DNA of 64,000 nucleotides from Pleodorina starrii (GCA_030267565.1 BRXU01000015.1:248001-312000); one strand, 5' to 3'; counted from the stretch's first letter, positions 34,523-47,867 are shown. Notes: generated by a model not told the origin, from the sequence alone. Numbers and translations are program-made.

Positions 34523-37500
34523 TGGGAGCGCTCGCGAGGCTCAAGGAAAGGATAAGCAGCAGTTCAAAGGATAAGCAGCCGTGAGACTTGTGCCGGCTTT
34601 GGCTTGGCTGGTACCTTCCGGCAGGCTCCCCGTGGCCGAATCGGTTGCGAGCACTTGCTGTTTGGTCCCGGTTTGGGCTCCGGAAGAGGTTAACCAGTGC
34701 AGCGTAACCAGGACTATGCCCAAAACATATGTATTGAGAGAAAATGCAGGATGATATACATATCGTGCGAGTGGCGGATGCTGCGAGCACACTATACTTC
34801 GACGCAGTGCTGTGCAGGAACCGTCCGAGATCTGAAGTATGACACAATGGTGCTGTGTCTATTGCTGGATAAAAACAACAATCGGCTATGGAGAACAAGA
34901 CAGTTAGTCGAACTTATGCTAACAGTTGCAGGAACAAATCACTAAAGATCAATGACGAGCAATACAACATGAATGCCAAAGAGAGGCAAACTCTGGAAAA
35001 ATGACATCTCTCTTTTTTTTCAGTCGAGGCCCAGTCTCGTCGTGTACCGCACCCTCGGTTCAGGGGCAGACAGCACCGATGCACCCACGCAGCGATGCGA
35101 GACACGAAAACTAATCTCTCTAAGCACATATTGAATAGATCGCTAAGATTTAAGGCGTTCAAAGGTTTGGTGTTGCGCGGAAACTATTGGACATATGGGT
35201 TAGCCGAACCAACCGACGCCAGAAGCGTCCACGACCGACAATCATATGATTGGCATATTTACTCAAATGCATATTTATTTGGAACATAAACCACATATAG
35301 CTGCAGCCTCGCGGTTTCCGCTCTCGCTGTAGGGTGGATGTACGTATCGGGCTCGCCTCCCAAGCTTCACTGCGGCGCTAGATGTCACTTACCATTGTAA
35401 GACAGTATCCGTTAGTCCAGAATATGTCGCCGTTTGGGATTCAATACGCCTGGTATCCGCAGCTCCGCTCAGAGCCAAAGGCCTTTGGCACGCCGAATGA
35501 GGCTGATATTGACACATCGAACGCGAGAAGGTGCTGCTTGATTAAAAAATCTCATAGCGAGCCTCTTCTTTGTTTCGTCCGTACTGAGTTGGTGCTCGAG
35601 CAGCTTGACCAAGAGTAAAAGCTCAAATGAAATCCCAAGGTATGTATGAAGCGTGTGACTACTGTAGAAAAGATGTATGGTAATGGGGAACCTTGAACGT
35701 ATGGGGAACCTTGAGTGTATCGTAGAATTTGACGGTCTGATTGGCTTACCGTACCGACATGCGGCGACGGCCGATGGATGGGCAGCTTTCTGGCATGCGT
35801 TTCATGTAGGCATTAATAATTATAATTATTCTTGTCCCACTTTTGTGTCTTGCGGCTTATGGCTGCTGCAAACCTGCACATGGTTACCCGTTGGACAAGA
35901 CGCCTCCCTTCTGGGAGGGCGTAAATGGATGCAAACATATATCAAAATGAATACAGTTGCCTCAGTATAATTATAAAAAAAATACTGGTTGGCGCATCTG
36001 AATGAATTCCTCTGCTCGAATGGGACCGCGGCGAGCGTATGAGCCAAGCGCAGCATTACTCGACAAAGCGAACAACTCCTTATTCAGGAATGCATACGCC
36101 GGGTGTGTGCATACACGATTTCATCAATCCCTTTCAAGGTGCATCCTGCGTCCAACCGCATTCAGCCCAGCTTTACCTTTGCCCTACACCGTATCAATTA
36201 TACGCAAAGACGCAACCTAATCAATGGTGCGTATGTTTTGACCAGCCGTGCTCATACAGATTATCGAGCACGTACGCATACAGTATGTCTATCACCCGTT
36301 TAATCGAGAAGTGAAGGCACCAATTCAAGCCGTGATAAGATGCGATAAGAATATAAGATACAAAGATGATATAAAAACGCGATAATATACGAACTCAGCT
36401 AATGAGCCAAGGGTTTTAGAACGGTTCCGGGAAATGGCCTGGCCTGGCGTCAGCACAGACTGCTAGCGATACAAGCAGTCTGTGAAGCGCGTTACCCCGA
36501 TGTAAAGCTGCACAACCGAGCTTTTGGGGGTAACCTAGGCAAATCTCCAACCGTCAGGAGTTGGGGACGAGCCGCATTCGCCGTGCAGGAGCTGCATTGG
36601 TGACTTCCACCAAAGATATGCAATGATATGCGGTCGCGTATCGAAGTGTAATACGTTTCTCAGCCGCATCTAGCTGAGTCTTGGATGTCCGAACTTGTAG
36701 GCGGGAGGTACGGAGTCATACGTTGAGACCATCTCAACGAAAACAGTGCTGCAGTGCGCCCGGGTGTCTCCAATCTCGCACCCGTTGGCTCGCGCCTAGC
36801 CTTGAGCATGCAAACACGCCGGGTTATCCCAGGGTTTCCCCAACTTCTGGCCTTCTCCTAGGGGTTTCCCAACTTCGCGCGCGCTTTGAGCGTTCCAGCC
36901 GTTGTGCACCGCCCTCTCCTCTCCTCTCCTCTCCTCTCCATGGGATAGAGGCCACAAGGTTGGTCCCAAATCTTTCCTTGGGTCGTGGATTGCGGTACAA
37001 TGAAGGGCCACAAACATGGGCCACATTGTTGTGCGGGAGCGCAAATCCACGAAGCGCTGCACTCAAGCCGTTCGGGATAACCCGTTCGGGGTAACCCGTT
37101 CGGGGTAGCCCGTTCGGAGTCCCCCCGTGACAATTACAAACTACAATTACAGCCCTCAGCAAGCCGCTCCAGCATCTGACCGTCGGCTGCTGCGGTAACC
37201 CTCCTCGGCTCATCCCGCATAGCCCGCATAGCCCGCATCGTTGCGCCCCGCCTGCTGCATGCACGACCTCTATCAGCCAGCACTATCAGCCAGACGGTGT
37301 AGCCGCTCTGCAGCAGTGCTCCCGAGTAAAGCAGCCGCAGTGGCGGACTGCAACGGCACGATGACGGCAGACGCGCCCCGCCACCGACATCGGAGAACTC
37401 CCAAACATCGCAGAAACGTTCCGTACATCTGATGACGGTATAAAAAAGTACTTTCTCTCTCATAGACAGAAGCGCGGTCCGATTGGTTGGGCAATGCTGT

Positions 37501-40500
37501 GCGCGGTACTTCCTGGCAACACGGTCGGGCCCTGTCGGGCAATGCTGCCTGTGGGCAGTACGGGCGCAATCAACATTGTCTTACCCTAAAGCTGCGTCAT
37601 AATACTATTTCTTATCCGCTTTTTGCAGCTTCATCGATAACGCTCCGCCGTCCGGCGCAGCACAACTGCCGTAAAGCCAAGCGAGTCGATCAGAGTCGAT
37701 CGAGTGGTCAAAATCGAGGTTGCCCGCCAAGATCCACGTGCGCTCATTACCAAACCCAGGTTTCAGGATGAGTATACGTTATTTTATATATCTTTTAAAC
37801 AGTTATCTCATCCAATCTGGTCGGCGCTGTCACGGCCCGTCAGCCTGGCAATCCCTTTGTCTTCGCGCTGCGCCAGAGCTGCCAGAGCCAAGGCCTTTTA
37901 GCATATAAAATTGGCGCGGACGCCTGCAAAATGCCGTAGCACGCACTTACGCCACGCGCCTGCACACAGTCCGCCTGCGCGTTGTCAGCGGCGTCCCGGG
38001 TGTGATTGCATGGACGAGATCGGACGAGCATGGGCGCGAGCTCGGCTGGGCAGCGCTTTGCGTGGGCCTGAACGGCTAGCGCTCTTGCGGACGGCCGATC
38101 CTGTCCCTCAATCCAAGCAGCGTCTCACCGGTGAGGCCCGGAGGGCTGGATATGGGAAGCTGGCTGGGCACAGAAACGGCAGGAAACGGGTAGCGATAAC
38201 AGTGACAACACGCCCGGCCGGGCGCCCGGCAGGCAAATGGGGGTCCAGCAAAAGGCCTTGGGTCCCCACAAAGTCAGATACGAAGCAAAGCCAGCCCTAG
38301 GCGGCCCCAGGCTCATGGGGCGGGTGAACGGGGGCAAACCCGATAGCGGCCCACAACCTGGACACAAGCCCCACAACCTAAATCCCCGCCGTCGCGGTTA
38401 ATTACCTGAAGCCGCACTTCCGACGTTCCGAGCCTACCCCACCTGCTGGTGGTGTGGTTCGGCCCCGTGCCCTCGCGGGCCCGCCTCGGCCTCCCTTCCC
38501 GCAAAAACCCTTTCGGGTCTTTCAGCCTCGCACCCATTGTCCACACATTCTGCATCGGCAGTTTCCAGATTGTACTCGTTTCGGAAGCGGCTGATGCGTC
38601 CCGGCTTCAGCGCGCCACTGTTGGCTGTCTCGGCCGCAGGATTTGCGCTCCGCCATGCCAGAACGCCGAGGTGGCAGTGGCAGCTCGGCAAAAGGAAGGG
38701 GGCGGACGCGGAAGCTGCGCGATCAGGGAGCCAGGGACATGGCGGGAATAGGTACCGTACGAGGAGGTGTTGCCGTACAGGGAGTGCAAGAAGGGAGATG
38801 TGCAGCGAGCCATTCGGCTTTGATCCGTTTTTTTCTGTCTTTTGGGCTAGGCTGCTTCTTTCCTGAGGCCCGATAGGCCGTGCAGTGAGTAGTGTGGGCG
38901 CATCTTTGGCGCTTATCGGTTATCGCCAGGGGCATTGGTTTTGGGAATTAGGTTGGGGCTGTGGTATTTCGCAGTTGAAGGGCGTTGCCGTCAGGCAGGC
39001 ACGGGCAGAAACTACGCAAAACTCAGGGACATGCCGTATCCGCTTTTCTGTTGTTGCCGTACCTTTTGACCGTATCTGCTTTCCTGCTTTACGAGTAGGT
39101 AGCACTATGTAGCTGTTATCCAGATTTTCTGTAATCAATTAATTAACGAGTAGGTGCCGTACATACCTGCTATACTGTATGTACCTGTCTCTTACCTGTC
39201 CTGCGCGGAGGGAATCTTGGAGTTATTTCCTGTTACCTCGTAGAGGCCTGTAGGGAAGTTTTTGCACCAACGCGCAGGGCTGCCCCTTGACACAGTCGTG
39301 CGTCGCAAAACTGGGCCTAACATGTGCCCCTAAGCATGAAATCCGAAGGAGCCAGATAGATCATCTGGTTTGCTGAAGGGTGAACAGAACCTCGTACATG
39401 TGGGTCGGCATTGCGCGATGATGTGCATGTTCTTCATACTTACTTACAGAGGAGCTGGAAACCAGTAGGTACGGCGACCGGGTTTGGAGCCAACTTTGGG
39501 GCGCACATGTTGACGGAAATTCCCGCAAATTCCAGATTCCTGGATTAATGACTTAATTTTTGCGCATTTTTTGTGCATTGCACGATATTACATTTTTGAA
39601 AATTCAATTCATTCTTGCGCAATGATCACTGATTCGTACGGTACCGCTACGGCTTAGCGTCGGCCGCTCGAATCTCGTTTGGCTGTCCGTGGCCGCTGGC
39701 CGTCCGCATGCACTGCGGCCCGCGCGGCACCAGTGCGCTGCGCATCGCGGCATCAGCGCTGCATCCGTCTCCATATCAACTTTGCAATGACTGAAAAGGG
39801 CCTCTGCGCCTGGATTATTGGGTTTGTGGGATTGCGTTGGTTTTGGCGCGCCTTTGCCGCGCCTGCGTTCCCTGTAAATGACAACGTTGTGTGGTCGCCT
39901 TGCACTACGGTAACAGCGGAGCAGCTGACCCCGTCCTTTATCACGGGGTTTGAGATTCCAGGAGGGCTCTGCAGACTAGGCGACTGGTTCCGTACGCCGC
40001 TGGTTGAACGGGAGTCGAGCAACTGTCGAACCAGCGTCGGACGTGTCGGTAGAGTTTCTTGCCGTAGGCCGCCGAAAGGTGTCCAAAATAAAAGGCGTTC
40101 ATGTTGCGAACGGCATTGCTTTAGCAGGCTATCAGTAAATCCTTTTGTTCTCGGCATGGCCATGCGTGGCATAAACGCTGGGTCGCTGGCCCTTTCGACA
40201 CCGGGCCGTGAACGGAATGCGCACTTCCGTCGCATCTTGCACGTCGCAGAAAACGACATTCTCAATCACTATAACTGTAGCATTCATTGAAGAGCATTGT
40301 GACAAGTTCTACAAGAGGATAAAGCCCAAAGGAAACCTGACTGGCTACCTGGCTAGCTGGGGATGTTAGTACGGCGCAGAAGGTGGTGGCGGTTGTAACG
40401 ATTTATGCGTGGTATAAGGTAAACATGCGTTTCGTTACAGCGTAAACGTGTTACGATTAGGTAGTCCTATTCGACGTCTGTTGTGGTCTTCAATTCCGAG

Positions 40501-40650
40501 TTATGTAGAGCGTTGAGAGCGAGCGAGCTTACAGAGCAAGCTTCCACAGCGAAGCCGCGGCTCGCCCCAGTGATTAATCTTAGTTGTTGTCACTGGCTCA
40601 TGAAACCGTCTCCGAATGCAACCGACTCGTCTCAGAGACCTTTAGGCGAC
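34523..40650. other. Gene-poor, lower-GC intergenic region
   Basis: Six kilobases between the start of the RRM gene (minus) and nicastrin (plus), visibly more AT-rich than the flanking genes, especially 34700-36400 and 39100-39650. It must hold the promoter regions of both flanking genes. Short frames occur (for example on both strands at 39679-40290, and on the minus strand at 38434-38691) but none shows a recognisable domain. Small repeats include CCGTTCGGGGTAAC-like units near 37075-37125 and a CTCTC run near 36915-36940. I see no identifiable transposon or RNA gene. Confidence 0.45.
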
Positions 40651-43600
40651 ATGGGCGGGCCTCGTCGGATTCTGCACATATTCATGGCTTTTGCCTTGGT
40701 ACTAGGATGCTTCAGCAGTGACGATTTGCAAGGCTGGAAAAACGTCAACGGCCTCAAAGGGGCCATGTACGCGGAAATGCTATACAGTCGGGCCTGTGTC
40801 AAACTCTTAAACATTTCTGGGCCTCAAGGTTGCGAGGGTAAGCTTCTTCGACAAGCAGTGTCGGGAGGGTTCTCCCCGAGGTGGTCACACCTCGACGCGA
40901 AATCGACGTTCACATCCCTCGACCCGAACTCACGCCTTGCTGCCCGACAGCCCCTGACCAGCAGTTGGTTACAGCGCCCCTGGTGCACAGCAAGGACCTG
41001 GGGATACCCTTCGAAGGTGAGAGACGCTGCGCCTGCTCACCCGCGCGCTCACACGCCCGCCCGTCCGCGGGCTCACACCGCCCAAGCAACCCGGTCACGC
41101 CGCGGCGGCCGGGGCTACATCCCACCAACCCATCTCTCTGGACCCGTGGGCTTTCTTTCTGTACGGCACAACATATGAACGGCCGAAACCCTCCGACGGC
41201 TCCCCCACCTCCCCCCCCCGGCTTCCCAGCCCGCCTGGCCCCTGCTTGAATCTCCGCCACAGCGGTGGCCCTACAGCCCTAGCCCCATCCAGGACGGCGG
41301 CATAGGGCCCGCTCGCTAACCGCCGTCTCCGTCCCTCCACTGCGGTATCGGTATCTTCCTTATAACCACCCACCCACCCGCCCTCCCTCCCCCTCCCCCC
41401 AGGCCAGCGGGTGGTGGTGGTTCCCGCGGCTGAGGCTGATTCCTTCCTGACTCGCTTCCTCGGGGACCCAACACTTCGGAGTCGGGTGGCGGGAGTGCTG
41501 GTGGACCCTACCACAGGTGGTTGGCGGTTGGGGGTTGGGGGTTGGGAGAGGGAGAGGGAGGGAGTCGGGTCTGGGCTTGGGCAGGGTGGCGGGGCAGGGG
41601 TCGTGCGAGTGTGAGGGAGGGCGGGAGGCTGAGGCGGCCTCGAATACCGCGAGCGGGTGAACGTACGAGCGCATCACCTCGCTCTGTAGCTCCGAAACCC
41701 CCCCTATACGTGGATAACCCCCCCCTGCACCCTTCCCCTGCACCCTGACACATGCCCCATGCGCTGCGCCGCCGCAGGTCGGCCCTCGCACCACTCGACG
41801 GCGCCAAAGTTCCCCAGCGCCGCCTTTGCGCCGTACGACTCGCCGTCGTACGTGTGGAACCCGTACGGCACGGGTTTCAACCGACAATGGTTCGGGATCC
41901 CCATCTACATGCTTACCCCCGCGCTGGCAAACGAGACCGCGCGGCGGGCGGCCTACAACGCCGATAACGAATTCAAGGTACGGCGCTGGTACGGCAAGAG
42001 TACGGCGGGCCCTGCACTCTCAGGTCCTGGCATCGACGTCCGCCTGGAGTCCCTCCCTCCCTCCCTCCTCGACGCCCCCTCTGAAAGATCGAATCCCCGC
42101 CCCGCTGCTCCTCCCGGACGCCCTCCTCCCCCTCCGCACCGCACCGCAACGGGAAACCCCCCGAGCCCCCCGAGCCGACCCCCGCCCGATCTCTTTTATC
42201 CCCCCGCCCTGCCCCGCGCCGCCCTCCTCCCGGACTGCCTTCCCCTTATTTACCCCTCCCTCCCTCGCACTTGTGCCTCCCGGCGCCCTGCCCTGCCCTG
42301 CCCTGCCCTGCCCTGCCCTGCCCTGCCCTGCCCTGCCCTGCCCTGCCCTGCCCTGCCCTGCCCTGCCCTGCCCCGTAGGGAGGTAGGCACGTGGCCCGCA
42401 TGCAGCTGCCCATGTACGCGCAGGGTGACTCGGCGACATGCATCACCGACCAGACGTGTCTGCCGGTGGGGCGGAGGGGAGGGGAGGGGGAGGGGGAAGG
42501 GAGGGGGAGGAGGAAGGGAGCGGGCGACGTGGGGCTCGGGGGGGAGGAAGGAGGAATGGCGAGGGGGAGGCAATGGCCGGAGCCCTCCCGGGAGCCATCT
42601 CGGGGGGAGATGCGGCTGGACCTAGAGGGCCGGAATGGCTGGTGGGGTTATCCGGGTGGGTGGGGGCGAGGGAGGGAAGGGCGTAAGCGGCAGCGGAGCG
42701 TGTCGGCGGTGCTGCGGAGTCAGGTCGGGTGGGTGGTTCTCCTTCCCCCTTGGCCCTCCCCCCGGTCTCCCCCACTGTTATACTCGACCCACCCCCCGGC
42801 CACCCTCCCTCCCCAACCCCAAGTTGGGCGCGGACGACAGCGCTGTCAGCCCACCTGCCGGGCCACCTCTTTTTACACGAACCACCTAACCACCTAACCA
42901 CCAAACCGTCTTTCCGACTTGCGCCCCCCCAGGTGGGCGGCTACGGCGTGTGGACGGCAGTGCCGCCCCTGCCCGACACCAACTACTCCTCCGTCCCCCC
43001 CCGCAATATCACATTGCTGGTAGCCCAGATGGACAGCAACGCGCTCTTCCACGACCTGGCCCGGGTGGGGAGGGAGGGAGGGAGGGAGGGTGCCAGGGGG
43101 GGAGGGCGGGTGGGGTGGGTTGGAAGGCGCCTACGTAACACCAGTGCCGGTATGTGGGTGTTTTGGTGCGGAGGCCAGGCTCCCAGTTCCCCAGCCCCTC
43201 AGATGCGGTATCTTGTCTATTACCATTTACCCACCCACCGCCCCCGCCCCCCGCCCCTCTCTCCCCCGCCCTCCTCCGCACCCTCCGCCCCCGCCCCCCA
43301 GGCCGCCGGCAGCTCCGTGTCCGGACTGATCGCCAGCCTGGTGGCACTGACGCTGATTGCGCAATCGGACGCACCCCCCACCTACAGCCGACAGCTGGTG
43401 TTCGCCGCACTGCCGGGTGGGGTTCTTGCTTCCCGGGGGGTGGGATTGGGAGGTTACCAATGAGAGGGGCTGGGAGCCTGACTGACACACTGACGGCATG
43501 TCTGGCCCCCCGAATGACCCCCACCGGGTGTTTGACTTAGGCTTGATCGGGTGCTCCCCCCGGGCAGAACCCTCCACTCCACTTCACTCCACTCCACTCC

Positions 43601-46600
43601 ACTCCACACGGGGGTTGGCTGGGGGCGGCCGGGGTGGCTCTGCCGGCGGGCGGTTCCTCAGGTGCCGATGGGCCGGTTGTGTCTCAGTTGCCTGGCGGAG
43701 GGGCGCTGGTGGTGGTGGTGGTGTGTGTGATTGTGTTGGATCCAGCACCCAATGACTTTGGGGATGGAGCGCTCCCTCGGACCACCAGGGATATACCCCC
43801 TATGGCCACGGGCCACGGCCTGTGTTTTTCCGTACCGCACCATCCCTTACCCGTGCGCTCACCCTCTCCCCCGGGGGACCCTCTCAGGCGAGGGCTTCGA
43901 CTACATGGGCAGCAAGCGGATGCTGTACGAGATGGATCTGGGATCCAAGTTCGTACAGGGCATCAAAATGGATCTCGTGGACCAGGTCAGGCCCACGCCC
44001 CACGGTCGCGGCGGAAAGTGTCGGTGCCGCACGCCTGAAAGCGTCACGGCACTTTGCGCGGCTTTGACGCGGCAGTCGAGCGTTGGACCCCCAACGGGCA
44101 CCCGCGCCGCGCTGCGGTAGCGCCCCCCGAAGTCCGATTTTATCGACATGTTGATGGAAGGCCAGTCCGTGTACGGTAGCGTCGTCGCCTCAGATGGCTC
44201 CAGATGGGTCCCCCGCCGCATCCCCGCCCTCCGTCTTGGCCTGCTCGCCTGCCTGCCGGCCGGCCTGCCGGCCTGCCAGCCTTCCCGCCCCTTCCCTCCA
44301 CACCAGACTGTACCGTTATGGGGGGTACGGTCCAACTGCCCGCCGCCCACCCACCCGGGCACATAAACCCATCCGGACTGAATCGAACCCCGCATTTTAC
44401 CGCTGCCGTGTCCTCCCGCGGTACCGGTATCTTCTTTTTACCTCCCGTGGTGACGTTTGCAACGCTGGCGCGGGCGCGGGCGCTGGTACTGGCACCCCGT
44501 TTTCCTTCCGCCTCCTCGCAACCCTCCACTTGACCTTCGCGCCCGACGGGGGCACCCCGCCACCTGTCCCGCCTCTCCCCCCTGTCGCGCGGCTCGGTGC
44601 CCGGCGCTGCCACAGGTGGTGGAGGTGGGGCCGATCGGGTCGGCCTGGGACGCCGCCGCCAACGCCTCCACCTTCTTTCTGCACTCGCAACGAAGCGGCG
44701 GCTACGGCAGCGCAGCGGCGCTGGTGGCAGCGGCGCAGGCGGCGGCTGCGGCCCTGGACCCGCCACGGGTGGGGCCTGGGGTCTGGGACGGGGTGCAGGG
44801 CGTCGCGACGCCGGGCGGGGTGGGCATGCCAGGGCCGCTCACGGGGGGATATGCTGTTGCTGGGTGGGGTGGGGGGGTCGCTGAAGCGAGCATGCGGATG
44901 GGCAGGCCACACCCATGGGTGCCGTACATAAAGTCAATATGCACAGACAATACATGAACTCATATATCGGATTGCAGTAGAATGCAGTGGAATGCAGACA
45001 TTCATTCTGGATGGAAAAAGACTTCAACAGTATGAAGAACATTGCTGACATCCAGATTCGAACTGGAGACCTCCCGCTTACTAAACGGGTGCTCTATCCA
45101 ACTGAGCTATGCCAGCTCGTATGTGTCATTTAATATAAAATTTAAAAAATTATACTGACCGTTCTGACCTGACCTGCCCCCCGCCGTGCCCCGCCTCCGG
45201 GGCTGACCGCTCCCTGTCTGCCTTCCCCGCCTCAGCCTCCGCCGGTGCCCTCCCTCCCTGCTCCCTGCGCAGGTCCGCTCCCAGCCCGCCAGCGCCTCCA
45301 CCCCCGGCCTGCCGCCCTCCTCCTTATCCAGCTTCCTGCGCGTGAGGCCCTCCGTGGCGGGGCTGCTGCTGGCCGACTTCGACACCGCCTTCCGGGGGCC
45401 CTACTATCAGTCCGAGTTCGATGACAGCGCCAACTCGACCCTGGCCATGGTGGAGGTGGGCCGGAGGGCGGGGGCGGGGGCCGGGGGGGGGCGGGGGGGG
45501 GGGGGCCCGACACTAACGCCTAGCCCCACCGCGCCATTGGCGCATTTCAGCCTCACCTCCCGACCGCTTCCCGTCCGCCCCCCCCCTTTCCACCCCCCGC
45601 TGTTTTCCTTTCTTCACAAGCGGACAACGGGACCTCCCCTCCCCTCCCTCCCCGCTGTTTCCCCGCTGCCTCAGGCTATCGTGGACGCGTCCCTGCTGCT
45701 AGCTACCACCCTTCACTCGCTGGCTGCCGGGCCGGACACTCCCCCCCTGGAGCCCAACCGCACCCGGGCCGCCCTGCTGACTGCTCAGCTGGGGAACTGT
45801 CTGCTGGTGGACAGTCCGGGACTGCGCTGTCCCCTCGCCACACAGCTCATGAACCCGGGTGGGTGGCTGGGTGGCTGGGTGGGTGGCTGGGTGGGTGGGT
45901 GGCTGGGTGAGGGTGCGGCCCCTGCTCTCCGGGCCCCCACACACAGACAAGAGCCACATTCAGAGTCACCTGACGCCCCCTTGGCCCCCTTTGGCCCCCC
46001 TGCCCGCCCCCGAATTCCGGCCCTGCTTGCCTGCCCCACTCCGCTCCGTCCCACGTCCCGCTTCCCCCTCCCCCCCCTGTGCGCAGACATCTCCGTGTCG
46101 TACGATGGCAGCACCTCCGCCGCCATCTCCGCCTACCCGGGGGTGCTCAGCTGGGTGGCGGCGGACCCTCGGAGCTCCTAGTGAGCGGGGGGAGGAGGGA
46201 GGGGTTTTGGGGGGAGGAGGGGGAGGGGTGGCGGCCGGGGGACTGGGAGGGGGCTTTCACGGAAATGGGGTAAGAACACCACAGATCGCAGAAGACCGCA
46301 GAAGACCGCAGAAGACCGCAGAAGACCGCAGCGAAGCAAGCGGGAGAGTCGACGGGGAGGGGGCGGCGCGGCACACACTCGGGAGGGAGGCAGGGAGGGG
46401 GTCAGCGTGTGAGGCACGTGATCCGCAGCGGAGCGGTCTGGTGCTGCGGGCACCGTCCGCCCCCCCGCCCCAACTGGAGTCCCGCGGATTGCCCCTCACT
46501 CCCTCTGCCCCCCCCCCCTCCGGTGCCCCGTGGGTATCTTCTTTTCTACCCCCGGCGCTCCGCCCGTGCCCCGCCCCGCCCGTGCACCCTCCCTGCAGCT

Positions 46601-47867
46601 TCAAGCCCAACCTTCCCCGCTTCCTTTTCAACTACCTGGGCAACCTGACTGCCGTACCGCTGTCCAACACCACTAACACAACCACGGGCGAGGGCGCCGC
46701 CTGCGACCCCAACCAAAACATATGCAAGCCGCCGTACGCCTGCATCGGCTGGCGGTACGGCACCAAGGACCCGGCGGGCATGGGCCGCTGCCGCAACACC
46801 ACCACCAACTACGTGCCCGCGTACAGTACCAGGTGTGTACGGCAAAACGCTCATGCAAAGTACGGTGTGTACGACATGCAATGACTTGTACAGCATATAC
46901 GGCACCATGAGGTGGGAAGGGCGCGCCGCGCGCGGGCCTGTCGCCCCCGCGCCTCCGCGCCCTCGGTGCCTCTCAAATCCCACAGTTACCTCCTCTCCAC
47001 CACACCCTACGCTCCGCCGCCGCTCCACCACTCCACTCCACTCCACTCCCCTCCCATCCCATCCGCTCAGGGCTCCGCTCAAGGGGCCTGTCCCATCAAA
47101 CCCGAGACACGGGCCCCGCCCTCCTCACCCCCCACCCCTTTGCCCGCCCCCTCCCCCAAAGGCTGGTTTACTCGCTGGTGGGCTCCTACTGGCGCTGGTC
47201 CGTCAACTCCTCCGCTGCGGCCTGGGACTCGACCTACGGCTGGCCCACCGACCCCATGTGGACCGAATCCAACTGGCCGGCCCAGACGCCCACTCTGACG
47301 GTGTTCCAGGAGGAGAGCCGCGCGGTGGGGCGGGGTGGGGGGCTGAGGGAGGGGACAAGGGGAGGGAGGGGACAAGGGGAGGGACAAGGGGAGGGAGGGG
47401 AGCGGCGGAGGGGGGAGTGGGCCCGCAGGCTGCCCCTTTCCCCGGACGAGCGCTTTTCTTGGGCCTCGGCCTCTCTCACGCACACCGCACGCCCTTCTCT
47501 CTCTCGCACACACACGCACACGTCACAACACCCCTGTGGCACTCCCGGGTGTGAACTCAGGTCTCCTAACCCCGCCCCAGGCCCGCAGCTCTCCGACCTA
47601 TCAGCCATTGCCAAGTTGGACAGCGCGCTACTGTGGCGCCCACCCGCCCTCACACGCCGCCGCCTTCCCGTCGCTGCGGTATCGTTGTTTTTCTTACCTC
47701 CACGCGCGCTCGACGCTCATGCGTGTATGTACGACACGTGTGTATGTGTGTATGTGCCACAGGTCCAGGTGGCTACGCTGGTTGTGGGTGTGCTGCTGAC
47801 CGCGGGGACCGCCGGCGTGTCCTGGCTGGGCATCAAGATCTTTGAACGACACATCAAGATCCAGTGA
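40651..47867 (+). CDS. NCSTN: Nicastrin, gamma-secretase subunit
   Basis: Type I membrane glycoprotein and substrate-gating subunit of the gamma-secretase (presenilin) complex. Fifteen exons with consistent phase: 40651-40837, 40951-41016, 41403-41516, 41778-41977, 42379-42465, 42933-43064, 43302-43416, 43888-43985, 44616-44768, 45273-45455, 45675-45858, 46087-46180, 46599-46832, 47162-47324, 47763-47867. The product is 704 aa, close to human (709). ATG 40651 was chosen because it gives a signal peptide (about residues 1-23), although the frame is open upstream to 40483. Landmarks are the conserved DYIGS region as FDYMGS near residue 304, the block LPPSSLSSFLRVR...LADFDTAF...YYQS matching the animal protein, many N-glycosylation sequons (NIT, NST, NLT, NTT) and one C-terminal transmembrane helix with a short basic tail. 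A TGTAA poly(A) signal lies at 47989-47993. Intron 9 contains an antisense tRNA gene. Confidence 0.95.
42286..42370. repeat. (CCCTG)17 pentanucleotide repeat in nicastrin intron 4
   Basis: Seventeen uninterrupted CCCTG units end about 8 bp before the acceptor of exon 5 (start 42379), so the repeat replaces the normal polypyrimidine tract. Length changes could affect splicing. Confidence 0.97.
45015..45019 (-). terminator. RNA polymerase III terminator of tRNA-Thr
   Basis: A run of five T on the minus strand, 25 bp after the tRNA 3' end, fits a pol III termination signal. Confidence 0.7.
45044..45116 (-). tRNA. trnT-AGU: tRNA-Thr(AGU), antisense in nicastrin intron 9
   Basis: A 73-nt cloverleaf on the minus strand. 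The acceptor stem GCTGGCA/TGTCAGC pairs over seven positions (one G-U). The D-stem is GCTC/GAGC. The anticodon stem is CCCGT/GCGGG with loop TTAGTAA, anticodon AGT, which reads ACU threonine codons (ACC too once A34 becomes inosine). The T-arm is TCCAG-TTCGAAT-CTGGA. Internal A box (TAGCTCAGTTGG) and B box (AGTTCGAATC) are both good. There is no intron and no encoded CCA. It lies inside the intron between nicastrin exons 44616-44768 and 45273-45455, on the opposite strand. Confidence 0.93.
46284..46332. repeat. 10-bp tandem repeat in nicastrin intron 12
   Basis: About five copies of GCAGAAGACC (first copy diverged) between nicastrin exons 12 and 13. Confidence 0.85.

Noticed and set aside
40483..40650. 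Upstream extension of nicastrin to the ATG at 40483
   Set aside because: It would bury the signal peptide about 56 residues inside the protein; ATG 40651 places it at the N-terminus.
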